NCBI RefSeq assembly: GCF_932276165.1
Contig: NC_063987.1
Location: 7,750,001 to 7,814,000 of the forward strand
From: Plutella xylostella
Lineage: Eukaryota > Arthropoda > Insecta > Lepidoptera > Plutellidae
DNA: 64,000 nucleotides
Direction: 5' to 3'
Positions 12,953 to 22,937 of this stretch are shown here, piece by piece; the stretch's first letter is position 1, and each line of letters begins with the position of its first letter. The translations under genes and the position numbers were made by a program. The notes below the pieces were generated by a model. It had not been told where the DNA came from and searched no databases. It saw only the letters and a list, made by a program, of their open reading frames with translations.

Positions 12953-15850
12953 TCACTTAAGATATTCATCTAGACTATAGAAGCACCCCTTCAACAAAAA
13001 ATCCCTTAGTTTCGTTTTGAAGCTGCTATGGCTAATAAGTATTTTTAAATCGAGTGGCAATTTGTTGAAAACGACCTGGGACTGATATGAGGCCGAATGT
13101 TTAATGACTGTAAATTTTGGAACAAACTTTATTGGTAAGTCTTTTCTTCTAGTATTTTCCCTTCGTTTTTTTTCATCTTCACTTTCAATTTCATGTCTGG
13201 TTTTGGCTAATCCCGTTAGTAACACCAGAATGTAGAGTGAAGGCACCGTCAGTATTTTGAGTCGAGTAAAATGAGGTTTGCAGGATTCAGTTTGAGGTAT
13301 GCGGACGATAGTGCGAATAGCTCTTTTTTGTAGTATAAATGCTCTTTTTATGTTATAATCGAAACTATTTCCCCAATGTTTAATGCTGTACCTCAATTTT
13401 GACTCTACGAGGGCGTAATAAATCATAGTTAGTTGTTCTTCATTGATCTCGTCTCGAAGACTTCTGAGTGCAAAGCACGCCGAGCTCAGAGTACTATCTA
13501 TTGATTTTAGTTCTGATTTCCAATTCAGTAACGCATCTATATGGACTCCCGGAAATTTCACGGAGTCTACCATGTCAACTTTTTCTCCGTCTAATCTTAT
13601 ATGTAGGCTATCTTTATTTCTAATAGTGGATTTAAATAGTAAAGCACTGGTTTTCGAAGTATTTATTTTTAAATTGTTGGCTTTAAACCATAAACTGAAG
13701 TTATCAAGTATGTAATTTAATTTATATTCAAGGGTATCCATGTCTTTTGCCGATAGGATAGCATTAGTATCATCTGCATATACTATTAATTTATCTTCCG
13801 GGAAGGATCGCCGGATGTATTCTAATAGGTCATTAGTAAAGATTATAAATAGAATGGGCCCCAACACTGAGCCTTGTGGGACTCCTCGTTTAATATTTAC
13901 ATATTCTGAAGTGGTAGTAACTTCTTTGCCATCTACAATATTAGTAATTTCCACAAACTGTTTCCTGTTCTTGAGATAGGATTCAAAAAGCTTTAAGGTT
14001 TGATTTCTGACTCCGTAAAATTCAAGCTTTTGCAGAAGTATTTTATGATCTACAAGGTCAAAAGCTGAACTAAGGTCGAGAAAAAGAGCTGCCACCTTTT
14101 CTTTGTTATTTAGTTTGTGAACTATATCATCTAGAAGCTTGTCTATAGCATCTGTAGTTCCAACACCTCGTCGATAACCAAATTGTCTAGCATTCAGAAT
14201 GTTATTCATGTTTAGATGTAGGACTAGGCGAGATTTAAGTATTTTTTCGAATATTTTTGAAAGTATGGTTAAGAGAGAGATTGGCCTGTACTTGGATGGG
14301 TCAGTTTTTGAGCCTTTTTTGTGTTTTGGCAAGATCTTGGCTATTTTTAGTTGCTCTGGGAATACCCCCTCAAACATGCACGCATTGAAGAAGTTGGATA
14401 AGGGAGTTGCGAGAATATCTATATTGTCTTTGATTACCGTTATTGGAACTTCATCGTGACCGCATGATTTTTTATTTTTAAAGCCTACTACTGTCTTTGT
14501 AATTTCAGTGGGGGTAGTGGCTCTACAGATCATGTTATCTGATGTTTTTTCATAATTTTCTGAGAGTAGCGCTATTGCCTCGTCAGGATTCACAATCGTG
14601 CTGTCATCTTCGAACTTAAATTTATCTGAAAAAATGTTTACTATTTCTTGTGGGAGGTGCACTATCTTATCATTTACTTTTAACAACAGTTCTTCTTTTA
14701 GAGATACAGAATTTTTATTTCGGTGTCTATTAACGCAGTTCCAAATTCCTTTGGTTGAGTTCTTCGCTTTTTCTATTTCTGTTTGAACGCCAATTTTTTT
14801 GGCTATTTTAATAACCTTTCTGTATATTTTTATATAATTACTGCGATAAGACTTTATGGTAGGGTCACAGCTATTTGTATGTGTAAGTATCCTTTTCATT
14901 TTACTCGAGGCTTTAATGCCTTTTGTAGTCCAAGTGATTTTAGTGCCCTTTTTAATTTTTAGTTTTTTTCTCCTTTTTGGAAAGCTCTGTTTGTAGACTT
15001 TATTGAAAGTTTCCACGAAACCGGTAGTATTTTTACTATTCCAATTTTCTTTCATGATTTCTTTCCTGAAATTTTCATTGTTTTCTTTAGAGAATGTTCG
15101 TCTTACCATAGTGATTGATTCACTGGTATTTTTTTTGGAACCTGAGATGTCAAGTAAAAGATCACAAAAAATTCCAGCGTGTCCATCAGCCAGGCCATTG
15201 TGATCTACTACATTCTTTCCCACGTACTCCTCAGGTAGATTAGTAAAGAAATTATCGATGCATGATTCTGAGTCGTTTCGTATGAAAGTTATTTCATTAA
15301 TTAGGTGTCTGAAATTATAAGATTTTAGTAGAGAGATTAATTCATTTTGTTTTTTACAGTCTATTAGAAGGTCAACATTAAAATCTCCGCATATTATACA
15401 TTTTTTGTCGAAGAAGTGCTCCAGCATTTTTTCTAGTTGTTCCATGAAAATGTTGAAATTTTCAAGTTCGGGATTACGATAGCAACAAATAATACATAAG
15501 TTAGTCTCTAGATCCCCAATACCACAAACTTCAAAGCTCTTATTTTTATATAGTTTTTTACAAATCCTAAGTTCCTCACACTTTCTGTCTTGCAGACCCA
15601 GGATGAGAGATCCACCTCTTTTTTTATTACTACGATTGTTATAGCATGCTAAGTTATAATTATTTAGTTGAAATAGATTAATGGAATGATCATACAGAAA
15701 ATGCTCAGTGAAACAAAGATAGTGTAATTCCTTACTAGAACTTAAGTTATTAAGGTACAGATCAATTTCATCTTTTTTATTACTAATTCCGCATATGTTC
15801 TGGTGGAATATACCTAGACTCGGTCTGTTCGAAAAAATGATGCTGTCAGG
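12953..15850 (-). CDS. LINE ORF2: AP-endonuclease / reverse transcriptase
   Basis: Nicks target DNA and copies the element RNA in place. The open frame runs from just after a stop at 15851-15853 to the stop at 12953, 965 codons without interruption. The endonuclease part (first ~240 codons) shows HQNICGI, the catalytic TEH, GDFNVD and a late block GLADGHAG, where related proteins usually have an SDH core. The RT part shows KYRPISLL, the catalytic LDLSSAFD, RGVPQGSVLGP, the catalytic YADD near 13770-13779 and LKINTSKT. The usual FLGV reads FPGV here. The first ATG in this frame is at 15445, already inside the endonuclease, so how translation starts is unclear; the frame overlaps ORF1 by 37 nt in the -1 phase. 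The RT assignment is certain. The clade (CR1 or jockey-related) is inferred. Confidence 0.93.
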   Translation of the reverse strand, partial: PDSIIFSNRPSLGIFHQNICGISNKKDEIDLYLNNLSSSKELHYLCFTEHFLYDHSINLFQLNNYNLACYNNRSNKKRGGSLILGLQDRKCEELRICKKLYKNKSFEVCGIGDLETNLCIICCYRNPELENFNIFMEQLEKMLEHFFDKKCIICGDFNVDLLIDCKKQNELISLLKSYNFRHLINEITFIRNDSESCIDNFFTNLPEEYVGKNVVDHNGLADGHAGIFCDLLLDISGSKKNTSESITMVRRTFSKENNENFRKEIMKENWNSKNTTGFVETFNKVYKQSFPKRRKKLKIKKGTKITWTTKGIKASSKMKRILTHTNSCDPTIKSYRSNYIKIYRKVIKIAKKIGVQTEIEKAKNSTKGIWNCVNRHRNKNSVSLKEELLLKVNDKIVHLPQEIVNIFSDKFKFEDDSTIVNPDEAIALLSENYEKTSDNMICRATTPTEITKTVVGFKNKKSCGHDEVPITVIKDNIDILATPLSNFFNACMFEGVFPEQLKIAKILPKHKKGSKTDPSKYRPISLLTILSKIFEKILKSRLVLHLNMNNILNARQFGYRRGVGTTDAIDKLLDDIVHKLNNKEKVAALFLDLSSAFDLVDHKILLQKLEFYGVRNQTLKLFESYLKNRKQFVEITNIVDGKEVTTTSEYVNIKRGVPQGSVLGPILFIIFTNDLLEYIRRSFPEDKLIVYADDTNAILSAKDMDTLEYKLNYILDNFSLWFKANNLKINTSKTSALLFKSTIRNKDSLHIRLDGEKVDMVDSVKFPGVHIDALLNWKSELKSIDSTLSSACFALRSLRDEINEEQLTMIYYALVESKLRYSIKHWGNSFDYNIKRAFILQKRAIRTIVRIPQTESCKPHFTRLKILTVPSLYILVLLTGLAKTRHEIESEDEKKRRENTRRKDLPIKFVPKFTVIKHSASYQSQVVFNKLPLDLKILISHSSFKTKLRDFLLKGCFYSLDEYLK

Positions 15851-16332
15851 TCATCTGGTATTTCTTCAACGTGTTTATTGTTGCCCTCTTCATCATAATT
15901 TTCATGCATTTTTATTTGTTGGTGTATGCAATTTAATATATTTCGCAGGCCTCTGTTGTTTAGGTGCCCGTGTCCTCTATAAAACATACTATGGTCATAG
16001 AGCAGCGTTGTGTTCGAGTCCCATAGGTAGGCATATTCATTTTTGAGCACATCCGAATACAGAAGATGATTAAACAATTCGACTCTTCCGTTAAACATAT
16101 ATTGATGTTGTCCATATTTAAATGTGGGCGTACATATTATTACGTTGGTGTGTTCTATATTTTCTAGCACGTTTCTTATATGTGTTATTAACCCATGATA
16201 ATTATTGGTTTTTGTAAAATCTTCCTCCCCTATCATGACGATGCAGAAATCATCCATTGTGTAACTGGATAGTTTTTTATTCAATCCATTTAGTTGATCT
16301 TTGATTCCTGCTGATTCCTGATGAAGTACATT
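15814..16332 (-). CDS. LINE ORF1, 3' part: SGNH/GDSL-esterase-like domain
   Basis: A 172-aa open frame ending at TAG 15814-15816, directly preceding and overlapping ORF2. The sequence shows an esterase-like layout: VMIGEEDF at the position of the family's block III, and a late HGHLNNRG resembling the DxxHLN block that carries the catalytic His. ORF1 proteins of CR1-type LINEs are known to contain such esterase domains. The N-terminal block with the nucleophilic Ser is missing because the element is truncated near 16335, so this fragment cannot be a working enzyme. No start codon is assigned. The family call rests on motif layout and position upstream of the RT, not on alignment. Confidence 0.7.
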   Translation of the reverse strand, partial: NVLHQESAGIKDQLNGLNKKLSSYTMDDFCIVMIGEEDFTKTNNYHGLITHIRNVLENIEHTNVIICTPTFKYGQHQYMFNGRVELFNHLLYSDVLKNEYAYLWDSNTTLLYDHSMFYRGHGHLNNRGLRNILNCIHQQIKMHENYDEEGNNKHVEEIPDDLTASFFRTDRV

Positions 16333-16915
16333 TCATTGCTCCTATTTTAACCCGCCGTAACTGTTAATATAGTTACAATACAAGAATATAACGGCCAAAT
16401 AGATTTCTTCAATGTTATTTATGTTGAATACCTTAGACTCGTGAAAAGAAATTGCTAGTCACTGAGACAACGGTGATTTTCACACAATTTATTAAGAGAT
16501 AAGTGTCCATAATAGTTTTTTTTTTTTTCATTTAATAGCATGAAATATGCCTAATTCCGCTTGCAGAAGTTGTAGAGCAACAGTTTTATTTATGGAACTA
16601 ATTGTAATCGGTCAGTGATAACTAATGAAATATTTACCGAATCTAACCAAGCGCCAACCTCTGAGGTCGAGGCTCCATTAGTGCGTTGCGCTGACGTTTG
16701 ATTGACAGATCCTCATGCCAGGAAATAAAGTTGGGTTTTCCTCAAAAACAACAAATGACAAAAATAATAAATCTATTATGAAAAATAATAAATATTTTTA
16801 TGACATGCCCCATTATCGACACGACGCAACACGTGAAACGTACCAATGAGACCTCACCCCTGATTCTAAAATAAAAACAATAATTAAACAATTGAATAAT
16901 GATAAAGAGACTCAC

Positions 16916-17135
16916 TGTAAACGCTGTTCCCGTCGGTGGTGCCGTTGACGGTCCCGTCGGGCAGCAGCTGCAGGTATCTGTTCTTGAGGAACATCTGTAT
17001 ATTCCGGGACGTGCCCGTGATGTGGCTGAGGTTGGCCGAGCGCTGCGCGCGCGCGTCGGGCGCCGGCGCGGCGGCGCAGCAGCCCAGCGCCAGCGCGGCC
17101 AGCAGCAGGCGCAGCGGGCGCGTGCGCAGCCGCAT
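16916..17135 (-). CDS. fibroblast growth factor, first coding exon (partial)
   Basis: Encodes 73 codons plus 1 nt of a secreted FGF ligand, which would act outside the cell on an FGF receptor tyrosine kinase. Residues 1-31 form a signal peptide with an Arg-rich start and the hydrophobic core LRLLLAALALGCC. From residue 44 the FGF beta-trefoil begins: RNIQMFLKNRYLQLLPDG followed by TVNGTTDGNSVY, matching the conserved 'YLQ-LPDG-V-GT' start of the family. Possible N-glycosylation sites are at NLS (35) and NGT. The exon stops at a consensus donor, ACA|GTGAGT (16916/16915). Its upstream edge is a strong acceptor at 17377-17378 (CTAAC branch-like motif, then TTTGTTACAG), giving a 461-nt exon with a 241-nt leader part. 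The other trefoil exons should lie to the left but were not found. The coding part is about 70% GC in an AT-rich region. Which insect FGF (branchless-like or other) is not decided. Confidence 0.88.
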
Positions 17136-17376
17136 GACGCGCCGCGCCCATGGCCGCCCCGCCCCCGCCGTCACTGCACCCCGCCTCCACAACTACCACC
17201 TACACCACCGGCTCGTCAGTCCGGCTAGCGTGGAACACACGAAAAAACACTCGCTGCTCACCACTCGCATCCATGACGGTTCCACGCTATCACTAGACGT
17301 GGTTTGGGCGACAGAGTGGCGCTTGCGACACGGGTGCGGTCGGTTCGCGGTGGCCGCGGTCTGTACTGGATACCGT
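17136..17376 (-). promoter_or_regulatory. 5' leader part of FGF exon with overlapping upstream ATG
   Basis: CpG-rich leader between the acceptor at 17377 and the FGF ATG at 17133-17135. An ATG at 17149-17151 sits in a better context (GGCCATGG) but in another frame, and opens about 80 codons that overlap the FGF start. Ribosomes would have to scan past it, so FGF output may be limited at translation. Confidence 0.55.
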
Positions 17377-18024
17377 CTGTAACAAATAGGCGGGTGTTAG
17401 TGATACAGCTGGGCGACAGTTATGCGGACGCATGGGAAATCGTGTAGAGACTGCAGATAAAATTAAGCATTCCAATCTAATTCTGGAAGGGTAAAAAACA
17501 CGTTTTCTGAAAGATCTTTTGTGGTCATGTTTAATGCGTACACACAAGTAAGTAATTAATGTTTGTGAGGAAAAAGCTCCCAAGAATTAAAAAGCTACTG
17601 CTATCTGCTACTACCATCTTGTTAACCTAAGTCCGATCCGCTTTCGACACCAACAAGGCCCTTATCAAGTAGTCGACATTGCCATAAAGATGACTGCCAT
17701 CTAAAATTTTGTGAAACCACCGTGCTAAGTGGAAATTTTTCACAGTTGGCTACAAATTAAGATGGAATCAGTGTTTAAAGCATTGGATCCGGTTTTCTTT
17801 TAGCATTACTCATGATGGAGCGACTGACCGTGGAATCTAAATGGAATGTTTAACAGTTCACCTGGTCTGCAACGCTTTTACTCATTTTGAGGTTAAAGAT
17901 CGAAACAATTTCCAACTCACTCCACATAACTGATTTTTGCATGAAATTCTAGGTAAATCAGAATAAGATTGCAAATGGACGGTAGGAGCCCCATGGCTTT
18001 CAAGATTGTGGCAAACTGATAATA
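17377..18024. other. putative FGF upstream intron, no gene seen
   Basis: The first bases left of the exon edge look like an intron 3' end. No other exon or repeat is evident in this stretch. Confidence 0.4.
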
Positions 18025-18150
18025 ATCTTCATCATCAACCCATAATCGTCCACTACTGGAAACAGGCCTCTCCCCGGGAGGCACGACATTCAGTCCTTGG
18101 TGTTCCTCATCCAGCCACTACTTACCTACCGGCTCCTTGTCTGAGGTCCA
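18025..18150 (-). repeat. fragment of RTE-like LINE 3' end
   Basis: On the minus strand it contains GGCTGGATGAGG, the 'AGTAGTGGACGATTATGG' type tail and a GATGATGA run. This matches the layout of the better-preserved fragment at 24248. Decayed. Confidence 0.5.
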
Positions 18151-19068
18151 ATCTTTTGATAAAATATGAATTTTATAGTCGTCTTCGTCTTTAACCCAAT
18201 AAATTCATCACAAAAATATACGTAGTTTATCGATGGTCAGTAGTTCGCATTTTTTTCAGCTATCATTTTCTTTCGTACACATAAGTACGTCTCTTTTTTC
18301 AGGTAGAGAGGTAGGCATCGCACAACGTAGTTGCTTAATTTCAGGGAGTCCTGAAACTGTCATCTAGAGGAGGCTTAGCTTTTTCTCTCCGTCTGAACAA
18401 GTAGGTTATGTTTTTTTTACATGTTACTTAACGGTTAAATACTATTACAGGTTGGGAAAAATAGGATAATCTCGTAAAAAGATAATCTATATTATATTAA
18501 AGTAAATATAGTTAGGTAAATATATTTTAGTAAGTAATACGATTATTAGTATCTAGGTATGTGTAGGTTTTCCAAACAGGTTACTAATTACCGTTAGAAG
18601 GTGCACGTTAGCAACTTCTTTTTAATTATGACATGACACCTCTTTAGTAATGTCAAACCAGTATATTAATAGACTATACTTTTTGTATTATCTATGGTAG
18701 TAGCTGTGCCGCAATGCCCGCAATAATAATTTAGATTTAGATTAATAAAGATTAGGTTGCCCCTACTTGTTGTAAGTATATTACTTTTAAAACTGTAAGT
18801 AAGTACAAAAAATTTACCTCGCAAGATTATTTAAGAGTGGGTCCGTCCAAGATCTAATCTGCGTATCTTATCTGATATTTGTATTAGGTAAATAGTCTAA
18901 CGGAGACTTACGTGTACGGAATCTTTTCTGAAATTATACAATCATTATTTAAGTACTTACCACGTTTTTTAATCTGGTAAATGTACACAGACAGATTACA
19001 GACGTAGCGAATGAGGTATAAGGGTGTTATACGGCAGACAGAATTTACAATTTAGCCACCGCGAAATG
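18151..19068. other. gene-free stretch
   Basis: AT-rich with no supported gene or repeat boundary. Confidence 0.4.
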
Positions 19069-19155
19069 TCAGCTACAGCCAAATAATACAGAACAGCCAT
19101 TCACCAGCGTTGTCAGCAGCAGCATTGTCAGCTACAGCCAAATAATACAGAACAA
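19069..19155 (+). repeat. 28-bp exact direct repeat, 59 bp apart
   Basis: The block GTCAGCTACAGCCAAATAAT plus ACAGAACA occurs at 19069-19096 and again at 19128-19155. CAGCAG-type triplets lie between the copies. A local duplication at the 3' edge of the open frame on the minus strand. Confidence 0.8.
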
Positions 19156-19763
19156 AACAAAATGATCAACAGATGAACATCAATAAAGATTTGTAACATA
19201 ATGTCCGAAAAAGATCCAAGTCTGTTATAAATGCTGCACTTTTGGAGGGTTCTGTATCTCAATGTTTTAAAGTTGGTTCTTTTAACAACTGCATCTAAGT
19301 ATGCAGTATTGGGCTCCACAGGTACTGTTGCAGCTGCTAAAAGTTGTTTTGTTAAGGTTGACGATAGTGATAAATTTAAGGTAACTTTACAAAAAACTAA
19401 AATAATACGGATCTCTAAAAATATAAATATGTCAATGACCCTGTGAAGTGCAGTTGTATACGACAATCGTCTGCAAAGAGGTTCGGCAATTAGAAAGCGA
19501 TGCGAACTATTTTCAGCGTAAGTTTTTCTTCTGAGGAATTTGGCAGCATGTTTTCTACGTTTCACAAATCGAAGTAGACAACTAGTAGTGTTTTGTTCCT
19601 GCTTTGATATTTTAGGAGACGTCTCGTTGTCGGTAATGATGAAGCAGAGGAAATGATTCTTTAGTTCAGCCTGCCATCTTTTTCCCAGGTTATTGTCCTT
19701 TAATACGAATGTATTTACTTTAAAAAAAATACTGATAAGATAATTACGACATAGGTTATTCAT
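19128..19763 (-). CDS. unrecognised 211-aa open frame
   Basis: This is the longest open frame outside recognised transposon genes, apart from MYG1 exons. The first ATG is at 19763 (a few more codons are open upstream). The product is basic in its middle (FVKRRKHAAKFLRRKTY), has hydrophobic stretches (IDIFIFLEIRIILVF and a C-terminal LLIILFCSVLFGCS), and shows no domain I recognise. A 200-codon run without stops is unlikely by chance at this AT content, so it may be a real exon, an old transposon gene or a retrocopy. There are no clear splice sites or poly(A) signal. The 28-bp duplication overlaps its 3' end. Confidence 0.3.
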   Translation of the reverse strand: MNNLCRNYLISIFFKVNTFVLKDNNLGKRWQAELKNHFLCFIITDNETSPKISKQEQNTTSCLLRFVKRRKHAAKFLRRKTYAENSSHRFLIAEPLCRRLSYTTALHRVIDIFIFLEIRIILVFCKVTLNLSLSSTLTKQLLAAATVPVEPNTAYLDAVVKRTNFKTLRYRTLQKCSIYNRLGSFSDIMLQIFIDVHLLIILFCSVLFGCS

Positions 19764-20456
19764 ATTAAACTTCAACTAAAACCACCTAAATGGCAGTCTT
19801 GCCGCAATGTAAGACACTCCAAAAGATATTTTCAAATCATACCAGATATACTGTTGATTTAGTTGACCACGACGAATGACAAACGTCATTTTATCTGTTC
19901 TGGACTAGCATTAATAAATTAACACTTTCAAAAGACTAATGGACCATTAGCCAATTCAAAGGGCAGCACAAATCTGAAGCCACACCTAAGACATTAGTCC
20001 TCAAATGTAAATAAGGACCTAGGTAGTTACAAGTAGCATTTCCCCTTGAATGAAACCTTGCAATTGGTCATTACACGAAAGAATATATCATGAAAATCTC
20101 GAACTAAGTCAATTTGCAGAGAAAATTTACAATAAACAAGATTGGTAAATATACGAAACGTCGAAATACAAAATTTAAAGCATAATAAAATTAAACAACT
20201 TATACTCTGTCCATTATATTATTGGTTTTTAGACATTCGAAATCCCATACATATTTGACGACGGCAAAGGAAAACCAACTATACTTACCAGACATAAGGA
20301 AACGTCAAAAATACAGTAACATAGTAGAAGCTCTATAGTGAAGAAGTTACATTTCAAAGAGAACAGCTAGATCGTAACATGAATTCAGTAAAACTAATTA
20401 TAAATTTGCTCCCGAAAACCCGTAGTGAACAGTTGACAATGCATAAGACATACATA

Positions 20457-20668
20457 CAGTGCGACAAACTTATCTGTTCCGGTGAGAGCGAACTAAATTG
20501 ATCAATATCTCATTATTTACTTATGAATTATATATTGATATATATTAGATGGGTTTATAGAAACTACAAGAGCGAATTACCACTACTGGCAAACTTAAAA
20601 TCTTATAGAATGAAGAAATATTACACATTTACGTGAGCTGTCACCGGAACAGATAAGTTTGTGGCACT
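20457..20668. mobile_element. Tc1/mariner-type MITE, copy 1
   Basis: Left end CAGTGCGACAAACTTATCTG and right end CAGATAAGTTTGTGGCACT form inverted termini of about 30 bp that both include TGTTCCGGTGA. TA precedes the left end. The interior is AT-rich and non-coding. A sister copy of similar size starts 269 bp further on. Confidence 0.85.
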
Positions 20669-20936
20669 ACACGAGTTCGTTGCGTATAAAATTAGCATCG
20701 ATATTTGCGAGCTTAGACGTTAGAGAGATGTACACACGACACGGCCGCTCTGAATGCCTCTTCCGGCATCATGTGGGTAATGTTTATGCCTATATTTTTT
20801 ATTTATTTTGGTGCATGTTTGTTTGTTGATTAGTTTTTGCAAACCAAACGTACTGAATTTCTGTTTTTTTTTCTTTGGATGGCTCTTTCTTGGTTGATAG
20901 AGATTTTGTAATATTTTTTTGCATTAAGGGCTTTTA

Positions 20937-21155
20937 TAGTGCGGCAAACTTATGTGTTCCGGTGAGAGCAAACTAAATTGATCTATATATCTCATTACTT
21001 ACTAATGAATTGTATATTGTTAAAGATTAGATGGGTTTATTAACACCGCAAGAGCGAATTAACAATACGAGCAAACATAAATACTTATAAGTAGAATTAA
21101 GAAATTTTAGACGTTTACGTGAACTCTCACCGGAACAGATAACTTTGTGGCACTG
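20937..21155. mobile_element. Tc1/mariner-type MITE, copy 2
   Basis: Same family and orientation as 20457-20668, with termini AGTGCGGCAAACTTATGTG and AACTTTGTGGCACTG and TA on both sides (20935-20936 and 21156-21157). The interiors are alignable (GATGGGTTTAT, AAGAGCGAATTA), so the two are separate insertions of one family or a local hop. Confidence 0.85.
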
Positions 21156-21650
21156 TATTTACTATTATAGATCAAAGCGTTTAGAATTTGAATGACTTCG
21201 AGTCGCCCGCTTCTAGCTTACTTCTTTAATTACCTAACACTTTTAACTATTATTACTGAATGATACCTTTATACACATTAAAATTTGTTTGTAAAATACT
21301 TGACGGAAAATAGGATGTGGATCAACATTTAGGCAATACTCACTCACAATTCAATGAAAGTTGTTTTGATTAGTTACATCTGTTTGAACTCAGTGACCCC
21401 ATTTATACGAAAGAGCGTGACCAATGACACGTAGGTACACGTAGGTACCTACTATGTCAACTACTTCTATTATAATACTTTACTGTGTTTAAATTTATAG
21501 TTGATCTAGTGTAGAATCCAGTCCAAGTTGAATTACTGAACAACCTAGCTAGGGGCTAAAAGAGAGTACTTGTTTTTAAAACAATTAAGTACTTATACAT
21601 TCTTATATTTTAATCCTACCATAATAGGTATATTGCATATTATTATGTAA

Positions 21651-21855
21651 TCCTTACTAATATTATAAATGTGAAAGTAACTGTGTCTGTCTGTCTGTCT
21701 GTTACTCTTTCACGACAAAACTACTGAACGGATTTGAATGAAATTTGGTATACATATGGTATAGACCCTGGGAAAGAACATAGGCTACTTTTTATCCCGG
21801 AATTCCCACGGGAAAACTTTTTAAGGCGAAGCGTAGCTCGCGGGGACAGCTAGTG
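21651..21855 (+). repeat. interspersed repeat family A, copy 3
   Basis: Starts at TCCTTACTAATATTATAAAT, has a shorter (TCTG)n tract, and ends GGACAGCTAGTG. Highly similar to the copy at 7629. Confidence 0.75.
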
Positions 21856-22937
21856 TACTATAAAAATGTTTAGTACGTACACATTATTTCAGAATAACCA
21901 GGTATTTATAAATGTCAAGAATATTATACACATATCTACATGTCTTAATTTTAATTGAGTTCACAGTCATGTTAATGTTTTGCTAACATTATAATTATAG
22001 AGTCTGGTCTTGGGGACATACATTTAAAACGCACGACACTAGTTATTAAAAGATATGAAACTAACATTTTTATTAGACACCACTTTAAGAGTCGCTATTA
22101 TATTTGATTCGTGTAATTGTCTTCATAGGTTTGTTCAACTTTCAATAATATTCTGAACTATTTCAGATCTAGATCTAAAGTAGTTTAGAATGGGGCACCA
22201 AGGTCTTGTCTCATCTGTTCCAATGGACAGACAGAATACGCTATTTTATAACCATCATCATCATCATCATCAACTAACAAACGTCGCATCAGTTTGTCCT
22301 AGGCTATCCTTGTAAAAATATCTGTCAGCTATCTGTTAAAATAATCAAATCAAAATTCGTGTTAAACGACGTTTTTTAAATCGCTAAAATGGTGTCAAAA
22401 TCAATTAAACATTCTCGCATATTTTAAGCATCCCATGATTTGACACTTTTATCGAATGTATATTTAATTTAATTCACCACGGTACGTTTGAGAGTCAATT
22501 AGGTATTTTTATTGGATCATCAATTCAACGAATGCCAGCGAGCTGTATCGGCCATTATTCAGAATTATCAACAGAGCATCAACATAATCTAAAAGGGCTT
22601 GTCACCTGTTTCTAGCACAGAACGCGAGTAAATCGCCGAGCTTTGTGGAGCCATGGAAAGAGATAACGAATTAAACTCTTAGCATAGAAATTCATTTAAT
22701 AATAGTGATAACACTATCTGAACACAATCAGGAGTGGAGAAATCCGTCAGATTATAGACAAACCTTAATGTATTAAGTTCTTAGTTCAGTCCTTAATTCA
22801 GATCATTCGTCTTAAATGCTTGATTTGGTTACCCTTTTTAGGTATCTCGTCATAATTCCGGATTTTCCATTGACGCGTGATGTGGAAATAAGGATTGATT
22901 TTAATATACCTTTAGGTCCTAAGTACAAACTGCAGAT
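21856..22937. other. gene-free stretch with a (CAT)n run
   Basis: No gene seen. A short CATCATCAT run at 22253-22272 may mark a decayed RTE-like tail. Confidence 0.4.

Larger units (their letters stand above)
12645..16335 (-). mobile_element. CR1/jockey-like non-LTR retrotransposon, 5'-truncated in ORF1
   Basis: A 3.7-kb LINE on the minus strand. In order it has the 3' part of ORF1 (esterase-like), a complete ORF2 (AP-endonuclease plus reverse transcriptase), an AT-rich 3' UTR of about 300 bp, and a terminal tandem of AACTATGA-type units at 12645-12675 instead of a poly(A). Short 3' repeats are typical of the CR1/L2 branch. The ORF1 frame meets a stop at 16333-16335, about where element-like sequence ends, so the 5' end is probably truncated there, as is usual for LINEs. 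It lies in the same orientation as the FGF exon 0.6 kb upstream, probably inside that gene's intron. I found no convincing target-site duplication. Confidence 0.85.

Noticed and set aside
13443..15203. Plus-strand frames of 62-90 aa within 12.9-15.9 kb
   Set aside because: All are antisense to the LINE reverse transcriptase frame and carry no motif of their own.
16899..17382. Several 95-148-aa open frames on both strands across the FGF exon
   Set aside because: They are overlapping shadows of GC-rich DNA in other frames, with no domain. Only the minus frame with signal peptide and FGF core is supported.
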